From: Adineta vaga
Lineage: Eukaryota > Rotifera
Direction: 5' to 3'
Length of the DNA: 64,000 bases
NCBI GenBank assembly: GCA_021613535.1
Contig: CP075494.1
Location: 2,976,001-3,040,000, forward strand
Made by a program: the position numbers and the translations under genes. The stretch's first letter is position 1. Every line of letters begins with the position of its first letter. Shown here one piece after another: positions 56,739-64,000 of the stretch. Below the pieces are notes generated by a model, which had not been told where the DNA came from, did not search any database, and saw only the letters and a list, made by a program, of their open reading frames with translations.

Positions 56739-57557
56739 TTATCTAACAAATCTTGCAATCCTTTTAAGCTTATGTCTTGGTGTATGTAAATAAAACTGTC
56801 TGATTTCTTCGGGATTTTCGAAAAAATCTGATGATGAAGTTGGTAGTGATAATGATTTTATTTTATACAGTTGAATAGCAGATTGAAGTTGTTTTAATTC
56901 ACGAGAAGGATGTTGTGCTGTTTGTAAAATATCTTTAAAATACTCAAATCTGTCTATCTGAATTGATATTTGTGTTGGATGATATTTTAATATATCAAAA
57001 AATAATTTGAGATCAATAGAATATTCCATTTCTATATGTTTTACTGATGACAGATTTAAAAGTGTATTGAATTGTTCATAGGTTGTATCATTACGTAAGT
57101 TAGTTATGATCAATGATTGAATGTTGTTAAAACGCGGTTCTGGAATAAGATTCGTAGTGTTGACTTTAAGTAATTTTAATTGTCGAATATTAAAAGCATT
57201 ACATGTTGTTGTTGATTTTTTTTCACTTGATTGGCAATGTATTAAATCATGTTTTATACAAGGTATAGTGTATAAATATGCTAACCCGTCAAGTATACGA
57301 TTACAATTAATAAACCATCTTTTCTTTCTTAACCAAAATTCAGTCATAAAGGATTCAATTATGTCATTCGAATGTCTCCATCTGATTATGAGAAAAAATT
57401 TGAAAATTTTCAATTGAGGAAGATACTTTTCAATAATATTTTCCCATTGATAACCATCGATATAAGTCACGTAACCTTTTACACCTTCTACTTCCAAATG
57501 ATTCAATTGAGTGAAGGCATATCTTGAGGATGTGGGTGTATTCCACTTAAGAAGCAT
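56739..57557 (-). CDS. F-box/LRR-family protein lacking its F-box (272 aa), probably 5'-truncated
   Basis: The ORF starts at an ATG (57555-57557) inside what is the middle of the intact relative at 50160-51872. It aligns from the block GYQWENIIEKYLPQLKIFKF onward, through FMTEFWLRKKRWFINC (SFWLHEHQWFTRFHW in the relative), to the C-terminal LRR part. The first ~300 family residues, including the F-box, are absent, and no matching sequence is visible upstream. The frame itself is undamaged, so either this is a recent truncation or a short form is used. Without the F-box it should not bind Skp1. Confidence 0.6.
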   Translation of the reverse strand: MLLKWNTPTSSRYAFTQLNHLEVEGVKGYVTYIDGYQWENIIEKYLPQLKIFKFFLIIRWRHSNDIIESFMTEFWLRKKRWFINCNRILDGLAYLYTIPCIKHDLIHCQSSEKKSTTTCNAFNIRQLKLLKVNTTNLIPEPRFNNIQSLIITNLRNDTTYEQFNTLLNLSSVKHIEMEYSIDLKLFFDILKYHPTQISIQIDRFEYFKDILQTAQHPSRELKQLQSAIQLYKIKSLSLPTSSSDFFENPEEIRQFYLHTPRHKLKRIARFVR

Positions 57558-58156
57558 TCACATCCATACTGAGATACTCATCATTCTGAATCATATTATT
57601 TCTCTTGCTCTTCTTATCAGTAACGTACTCTCCTTTCTAGTATTCCTGTCATTCTTTTTTTCTTTTCTGACCTCATGCCCCCAGCATGGAATAGTGCTAA
57701 TAAACTATGTGATGTCATGTAAGAGTGTGTTATCAATCGTGGTCGACAAATATACGCTGTGAATCTCTATACTACTAGTTGTTAGCACTTTCGAGTGTCA
57801 CAATAAAGAAAGTGAATTCAAAAAAAAAAAGAAAAACTCCACATTCATCTACACCCTCAAATCATATGGAAATTATCGATACGAGAAAGAAAGTTGTACA
57901 AAAAGAGATCGATGTATATAAAGGATAAGGTATCGTGTATTTATTAATTCCTTCATATTTTTTGAACTGGCAAGAAACTGTTGAAAAAAATGAAATACAA
58001 TAGAAAGTATAATAATATCATTCATTGAAAGAATAACTTTTCGTAAGTGTTTTTTTTTCAATTTGAATATCTTTTTCTTTCTTGAAGAGACGAAGCAGTC
58101 AAGTCGTTTTTTATTTTGAGTACTGATCATGCAGTTCTTTCTCGACGAAGAAAATA
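57558..58156. other. intergenic, no gene seen
   Basis: 599 bp of AT-rich sequence with no supported ORF. It includes the 3' flank of the small surface-protein gene (-). Confidence 0.3.
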
Positions 58157-58707
58157 CTAATGAGCAGTAAGAATGATTGCAAATGCACAAAAATATAGTG
58201 TCAGCAACACATTCGCGCATCGCCATGTGTAGCATTGATTCTTTAACTCCTTAGCAGTCGTCAATAATTCATCAGTAGTCATCCTTGATACACTGGCAGC
58301 TGCAATTGATATACTAGCAGTCGTCATTGAGTCACCAGTAGTCATTATTGATAAACTAGTACTTGTCATTGACGAAAACAATCCTTCGGTATTTGTCGTA
58401 ATCGTTGTAGAGTTTTTAACGTATTTCAATGCTTTGTGCATCTCCGATAAATCATAATGATCTTCTACAAGTGTTTGCCACTTCGACATCGCATCCATAC
58501 CGTTACATTGATTATACATGCATGTGAACATGAGTTTTCGAATTTCTTCACGTGTAACTGTGTTGATTCTAGTATCAACATCGAAACGAGCAAACTCCAT
58601 TTCGAAACATCCTTGCTGCAAAACATTATTTATATTAGACCAGACGACGCCACATGTACTGGTCATATGACAGGATACAACATCAAGGCTCTTTATCGTG
58701 CATCTAA
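58157..58707 (-). CDS. small Cys/Thr-rich surface protein, main exon (~183 aa)
   Basis: The exon begins after TATTTTTAG (acceptor at 58708-58709) and is open to the stop at 58157. It encodes RCTIKSLDVVSCHMTSTCG and further Cys-rich sequence to residue ~85, a Ser/Thr-rich stretch (STTITTNTEGLFSSMTSTSLSIMTT), and a C-terminal hydrophobic segment (CANVLLTLYFCAFAIILTAH), as in GPI-anchored or single-pass proteins. The 5' exon with the signal peptide could not be placed with confidence. I do not recognise the family. Confidence 0.5.
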
Positions 58708-59313
58708 CTAAAAATACAATACATCATCATACGACATACATTATAATTATACATTATTAAAACAATACACAATTGATTACTGGATTTCGTCATGACTTTC
58801 TCGAAACTAATTTACTACTTTATTGTTGCCTTCACGTATCTCTGTGTGTATAGTTAGTGGCAACTGATTGTCTGATAAGATAGTTTAACAGCTCGCGTTT
58901 CTGTAAACCATAAAATTGTACTTTGTTGAATTCTTAAGAAATCTTTACAAAAGATGATCGATTCTTTGAACAATGTGTTTTTTCTCAATGGTCCCTGAAT
59001 ATTACTAGAGTGAGTGTGATAGATAAATGCGTACTTATTGCTCAAAGTAACATGATAATTTGTACTTATTTATATATGATCGACATAAACGGACGACCAT
59101 CAAGTGTAGTTTTCATACCTTTACCCACACCCTACTTCTGATAAATCACATCAACAAAATATTGGCATCTGTCATATACAACTGTTCTTTCAAAAAGTTC
59201 TATTACTTACGTGGTGAGCTGATTGGAATATTTGTAAATAGGGTAAACTGTGCCACTAACTCAGAATAATTTGCTTTCAATAGCCATTGAATATGATCGA
59301 GTAAAAATTGTTT
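58708..59313. other. intergenic / 5' exon region of the surface-protein gene
   Basis: 606 bp. It should contain the missing 5' exon of the gene at 58157-58707 and the 3' flank of the secreted protein at 59314. No confident ORF was found. Confidence 0.3.
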
Positions 59314-59667
59314 TTAGCATAAATCTGAGTTCATGCATGAATATTTAAGACTTTGTGTAAACTGAATACCTTTTTGTGCGTTAAATTCCACGACAGAATT
59401 AAGATCAGCGCTGTGAGTAAGCAATTGATATGATCTGGGAAACTGATTGAATCGTATTTGGATCAACCCGTCAATATGAAGAATAAAGAACCATACTGTA
59501 CAATTACTTTGATCTTTCATAGGTAGACTGTTGATCTCGTTTTCAAAGTTTTTACGGTTAAAATTAGATATATGAAAATTACGAACTATCTGTCCAGTGA
59601 TACACGACAAACTTCGAATAACTGGACAAATGGAAAGTAAAACAAGTAGAATTACTGACTTCATCAT
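59314..59667 (-). CDS. small secreted protein (117 aa), unknown
   Basis: Signal peptide MMKSVILLVLLSICPVIRS, then ~98 residues with five Cys (LSCITG, SNCTVW, YSCMNSDLC) and an N-glycosylation site. The middle reads as alternating beta strands (TVWFFILHIDGLIQIRFNQF). No intron is evident. The family is unknown. The last third resembles the possible exon at 45134-45328. Confidence 0.5.
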   Translation of the reverse strand: MMKSVILLVLLSICPVIRSLSCITGQIVRNFHISNFNRKNFENEINSLPMKDQSNCTVWFFILHIDGLIQIRFNQFPRSYQLLTHSADLNSVVEFNAQKGIQFTQSLKYSCMNSDLC

Positions 59668-60780
59668 ATTCCAGAAAAAGTCAAATGACTTCTATAGTTG
59701 CTTGAAGAACAAGAAACATCAATAGTCTCGTTGAGTTTCAAGCAACTAAGAAAAACATGTTTACGACATGTTTGCCAGATTGTTCATGATAAATGGAAGA
59801 AAAATAATATTGTCCTGCATCAATCATTTGAGACAATACTGGATAATATATGATTTCTACTTTTTTCATTCCAATAGTCACGAGAAATAAATTCAGAATG
59901 AATAGATTATACTCCTTTATTTTCTCACAAGATGATCCAATATAGTATATAATTTCTTAGAAAAAAATGCGAGAAAAGAATATCTGATACTTCATCATTT
60001 CTCAAGAGGTTTAACCGTGTTACCCTGAATTCTTTTAAAAGATATAAATGATAGTGAGGGTAAGGATAACAATGTGAATATAAAGGAAAGAGTAGCTATC
60101 TACAGTTACATTACATGGACTAACTATTTTAACATACCTGATATGGTTCAATACCTTGCTATGGAGCACATTTTTTAGCATATCTGCTCGCAAAGAAAAA
60201 TCCATTTCAGTATTTTAATAATAGTGCTATATACAGTTTTCTCATCGGGATGATATTTTGAAAATAATAATAGAGTAATTAATTTAGACAATAAAAAATA
60301 TCCGTCATATGTTGTGCAGAAATATTTATTGTTTATTTATGCTCACAAATATAATACAATATCATTTCGATGGATTTTATCCACTTTATCTATTCTAACT
60401 ATTGGCAATAACTATACCACTTGAGAGTTATTGCCAATAGTTAGAAGTAACATTCTCGTGTGCATCGATATTGATAAGACTCTAATTTGGAGTTTTGATT
60501 TCAAAAGAAAATAATTTATTTCAAAAATGAATGAATTGACGATGGGTGAGGATGACATTTAACTATCAATTATTGTACTCGCTCACACTCTCAAGATTTG
60601 TATCGATTGTTAGTTTCTTTACTTATAAAAATAGTATTATTCAACATAAGATGTTAATTTTATTTCTACAAGTCTTCTCTATACAAAGAACATTTTTTGT
60701 TCTATATATTCTACATATAAAGTAATTGCAAGTAAATGTGTCTAGGATTCATTATAACATTCTCTCAAATTCAAATAAAA
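59668..60780. other. intergenic, contains the perfect hairpin
   Basis: 1.1 kb of AT-rich, gene-free sequence. The only structured element is the 21-bp inverted repeat at 60393-60446. Confidence 0.35.
60393..60446. repeat. perfect 21-bp inverted repeat with 12-nt loop
   Basis: The left arm, 60393-60413, starts TTCTAACTATTGGC. The right arm, 60426-60446, is its exact reverse complement. The loop is ATACCACTTGAG. An RNA from either strand would form an uninterrupted 21-bp stem. Confidence 0.9.
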
Positions 60781-61010
60781 TCAAATGATTCGATGATTTT
60801 TTGTATCAGAAACATAATGATTTCCTTCCATATCAAATGATAAATCGTCGAGACTATTCAGTTGATTTGTTCGATTTCCTTTATTATTTTCGCCGACAAC
60901 GATCTCACTTTCTTTATCTTCTTCACATCATTGCATTATTCGATGATTATCATGATCTGTCACATAGATTTGAGTTCAATGATAATCAAACAATCCTTGA
61001 GAATAACATA
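60781..61010 (-). pseudogene. NHL-repeat gene relic
   Basis: The minus strand reads IYVTDHDNHRIMQ, a TGA, CEEDKESEIVVGENNKGNRT, NQLNSLDDLSFDMEGNHYVS and DTKNHRII before a stop at 60781. The spacing YV(S/T)D..NHRI...GN..NQLN...DLSFD is the standard NHL propeller-blade pattern. The in-frame TGA sits where the family has Trp, and another TGA lies upstream, so this is a dead fragment of about two blades. Confidence 0.6.
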
Positions 61011-61251
61011 CTTGATTAAGATTGTTTCTTTTTCCATTTTGATAGGCAATTATTCACCGAAGTGGATGGAAATAACGATCTAATAATTTTTTTCTTACTT
61101 TGAATAAATCGTCGAAATTAATCAAGTTAATGAGTTCTCTCAATAAATGACAAATTCATCTTATTAATCGATTTTTATTATAATAGTAGAAGAAAAAATC
61201 AAGTGGACCGGAATCAACTTTTATAATAAATATGTTGAAAAACAAGAAAAA

Positions 61252-62451
61252 TTAAACAAGAGGATAACTAGCATTGGTAGCAATACCACATTGATTATTT
61301 TTATTTCTACTCATCCAAATATATCCGTTTTGTCCCCAGGAAGTTCCCCAAGAGTTTTTAACAATATAATAAAGTTGACTATCTGTTTCATTAAAACCCA
61401 CAACTAAAGCACAATGATCAAGTTGAGTTGATGAACATTTTGGTTCATCATAAACACCAGATTTATAAAATTGAAATGATGGTTGTGAAGCATCAATAAA
61501 AACTGCTATGGGACCTCTAATTGCAATAGCATATGTTAAAGCATTTTCATCATTTGATTTTATATCACGAAAGCCCTACGACGAGAAATAATAACTAAAT
61601 CTTTTTCATATAGATAAAATGAAATATTTACAGTTGAATTAGCACCAATATTTGTACGATTAAATCGACATTTACCGTCGTGTGCTTCATATGGATAACT
61701 TTCTTCTGTATCAATTCCACCATTGATTTTAATATATTGAAAAGCAAAATCGATCATTCCTCCATTACAACCAGCATTACCAAAACTATCTGAACAATCG
61801 ATTAGATTTTGTGCAGAAAGTGAAATTAATTCTCTTGCTTGATGAAAATGTTGACCTTCAAGTGAACCCGTTGCTGCAAAAGCCCAACTTGAACCACATT
61901 CACCTTGATTTTGAACTGGTGTAACAGCACCTTCTTGACGCCAATCTAAAATATGATAGTATTGTATTTAGAAAATCTTCTAGAAATCGATTACCAACAG
62001 AACGTGGAACATTCATATGTAATGAACGATGATCCACATTAGATCTTGTAGTTTTTGTTGATATTTTAATCGGATTCATTTGGTTTTGAAATTCTTTATG
62101 AGTCTACTCAAATAATAAGGAAATTCTAATTGAAAGGAAAATTTCATACCATATCACCAAATTGATTTATTCCTAATCGATAACTATATTTCCCTAAATC
62201 AGCTTGAAAATTATGTTCATTAATTGTAATTAAATTAATTTCCCAAATATTTCGTCTATTTAAATACGAAAAAAAGTGTAAACTACAAAACAATTTTTTT
62301 TTATTCACCGAATTATTTCTTCTTCTATGGAAACGTATTGTTTTTCATAAGTGTATTTATATAAATTCCATTCATTGTCAAGATATTCATTTAATATTAA
62401 CGCACCATAAACATGAATGAATAGAAAACAAAGGATAATAATAGTTTTCAT
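61252..62451 (-). CDS. cathepsin L-like papain-family protein with Ser in place of the catalytic Cys (331 aa)
   Basis: Five exons, 62451-62309, 62255-62150, 62103-61995, 61945-61632 and 61575-61252, give 331 residues, the standard preprocathepsin L length. The order is signal peptide ([16 protein letters not shown]), I29-type propeptide with an ERFNIN-like helix and LGINQFGDM, and a mature domain starting near [20 protein letters not shown]. The active-site block reads ECGSSWAFA: residue 139, normally the nucleophile Cys, is Ser (codon AGT at 61887-61889). The oxyanion Gln (Q133), the His ([11 protein letters not shown]) and the Asn ([10 protein letters not shown]) are all kept, as are the structural Cys136 and CNGG. 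It should fold and mature like a cathepsin but not act as a normal cysteine protease; silicateins and some parasite homologues show the same exchange. Confidence 0.9.
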
Positions 62452-63220
62452 TTTAATAAATACTGTTTAGATACTTAGTTATTTATATATGATTTATCAT
62501 GTGTTTTTTCACCATCATCATCATTATATGCATCGCAAAGATAACATGAAAATGATGATATTACTCAAGGACAAAAGACGAAGGAAAGAAATATTTTGAA
62601 AGATGCAGAAAACGATGACGAATCTTTCTATGGTATATTCAGTCTAATTGACAGATTCCTCGATGGTTTTATATGGAAAAGAGTGGTGTCACATATTCTG
62701 CAGATCGGGGATGCACCCTCATTCGTATGTAATAACAGAACGTTGTCTTTTCAGCTTCTGCTCGTTGTCGAGCACTTCCAGTAATGGCAAACAAAGCAGA
62801 ATAAGAAGTATCTGTTAATTTCTCGATTAACTTCCCCCCTCCCTCTATTTCATGAATAATTGTGACAATCATACAAAATAGTGAGATCTGTACTGAGACC
62901 GAAAATTCCTCTTTTATCACAATGATTGAAAAGTTTTTATAATGGAAAACTGACCGCGAATTTGAATTGAATCGTATCAAAACAATCATTACGATCGATT
63001 GAAATTATTTTTATAATACATTTGACTATCTGCTGTTAGTTCCGACGATTAATTCTATTCAATCTTTAGGGGGTTGTCTTCCGCATCCTCATCTTTCACA
63101 CTCTTCTTTCTGCAGATAAACATTGGACTATCATACAAAAAACAAAAAAGGGCTGCTTGTTATCAATTGTATTAAATAACAATCATTTTCAAACAATTAT
63201 ATGAGAAGAAGCATCGTATT
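62452..63220. other. intergenic, no intact gene
   Basis: 769 bp. A 106-codon minus-strand ORF (62669-62989) has coding-like stretches (EGGGKLIEKLTDTSYSALFA) but no start context or known domain; it may be a relic. Otherwise nothing was identified. Confidence 0.3.
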
Positions 63221-64000
63221 CTAGTCTGATTCTGTATGTCGTAAGCTGTCATCATTGATAGATGCTTGTTTAATAAATTGTACTATACCACTATTACCAA
63301 ATTGCATCCATCCCCAACCGGATTTGGTTTGTAACATTTCTTCACGTACACGTTGTCGAAATTGTTTTGCCTCTTTAATATTTAACCATAGATTTGGTAA
63401 GAATGATAGAATTTTTTCTATAATTAAATCACATAATTGTCGTTGTACTTGTACAGTATTATCTGCATTCAATACTTGTAAACCTATTTCATTTAATACC
63501 TCATATATCTGCTCATAATAACCAAAACATAGATTTGAACTGTCCAATGGAATTGGATATTGTAGATCAACAATAAAAAAGTTTAAAAATGTACGACGAC
63601 AATTTTTGTTAGATAAATTATGCATCTGACGAAATCGATGTGGAGTACAATTTTCAAAAACAATTCCACAGCCAGTATAAACATTTGTTTCATGGCAAGT
63701 ACTTGGTGATGCTTCTTCTGAACGAAATTTAAGTGCACCACCTTGCAAATTACTATCGACATGTAAATAATAAACTCCACCGGCAACAATATTTTCAGTT
63801 TGACCTTCAGTATGCCATCGACCAGAATATTTCATACCTAGATTTACAAGAAAAATAAATAGATAACGAAGCAAAATTTTTATTCTTACCTGGTTTTATA
63901 TTATAACTTTGTACTTTAACGATAACTTGCAATTCAATTTGATCATTTTCATCTAATCCTAAACATTTAATCTCGCGAAACATAGGTAACATCTTCGAAA
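63221..64000 (-). CDS. DUF4246-type protein, 5' part outside the window
   Basis: Two exons are visible: from the right edge (64000) to 63890, and 63837-63221, with a 52-nt GT-AG intron. The first reads ELQVIVKVQSYNIKPG and the second continues MKYSGRWHTEGQTENIVAGGVYYLHVDSNLQGGALKFR. This matches the conserved core of DUF4246, a fungal/plant family with a 2-oxoglutarate-oxygenase-like look (HxE in RWHTEG, a later His in ENCTPHRFRQMH, and Arg in RRTFLNFFIVD). The C-terminus has two helices and ends LRHTESD. The N-terminal several hundred residues of the family lie beyond the window. Transfer from a fungus or plant is possible (inference). Confidence 0.75.

Noticed and set aside
58854-59045. Minus-strand 63-codon ORF between the two small surface/secreted genes
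   Set aside because: Starts with a non-ATG codon and shows no signal peptide or domain.
62669-62989. 106-codon minus-strand ORF
   Set aside because: Partly coding-like, but no plausible start, signal or domain; may be a relic of an unknown gene.
1-64000. CRISPR arrays, operons, rRNA or tRNA genes
   Set aside because: No direct repeat-spacer structure and no recognisable rRNA segments or tRNA cloverleaf were seen by eye; tRNA absence was not tested computationally.

Overview
The window is eukaryotic: AT-rich, with most genes split by very short GT-AG introns (about 45-60 nt) whose phases restore continuous reading frames. The gene content suggests a bdelloid rotifer (Adineta/Rotaria type; inference). 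It combines an ADP-ribosyltransferase-TPR protein, degenerate F-box/LRR genes, an NHL-repeat relic, a mucin-stalk type II membrane protein, orphan rhodopsin-like GPCRs, and families that are typical of bacteria, fungi or plants and unusual in animals (FAD monooxygenases, a DUF2252-like domain, a DUF3684-type giant protein, a DUF4246 protein, a GABA-permease-like transporter, small secreted cupins). Several genes have a pyrimidine-rich AG just before the ATG with no obvious upstream donor, as expected for trans-spliced genes.

Layout. 1-7.4 kb: the 3' end of a Ser/Thr/Lys-rich protein, a small secreted protein, a 919-aa membrane protein (-), a GPCR (+), and a 540-bp deleted mariner-type element. 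8.2-19.9 kb: a second GPCR (-), then a redox/efflux block made of a FAD monooxygenase (+), a complete 20-exon ABCB (P-glycoprotein) full transporter (-), and a DUF2252-like/FAD-monooxygenase fusion (-). 20.3-24.3 kb: four small secreted or GPI-type proteins (GDSL esterase, Ly6-like protein, and two cupins arranged tail to tail). 24.3-32.3 kb: gene relics, then a ~1,592-aa DUF3684-type protein with an N-terminal HSP90-like ATPase and a C-terminal HExxH. 32.3-40 kb: an amino-acid/GABA permease, a Cys-rich/Pro-repeat protein, an F-box relic, and the ART-TPR protein. 40.4-51.9 kb: an F-box pseudogene, two tandem copies (1.74 kb each) of a membrane-anchored methyltransferase gene, and an intact F-box/LRR gene. 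52.6-60 kb: the mucin-stalk membrane protein, a third GPCR, a 5'-truncated F-box/LRR gene and two small surface or secreted proteins. 60.4-64 kb: a perfect 21-bp hairpin, an NHL relic, a cathepsin L homologue whose catalytic Cys is Ser, and a DUF4246 gene running off the right edge.

There is no operon logic. The FAD monooxygenases flanking an ABCB pump could together serve oxidation and export of small molecules, but only their adjacency supports this. The density of non-animal families, relics and transposon fragments suggests an accessory, possibly subtelomeric, bdelloid region. Exon coordinates were worked out by hand from splice motifs and frame continuity, without transcript evidence.
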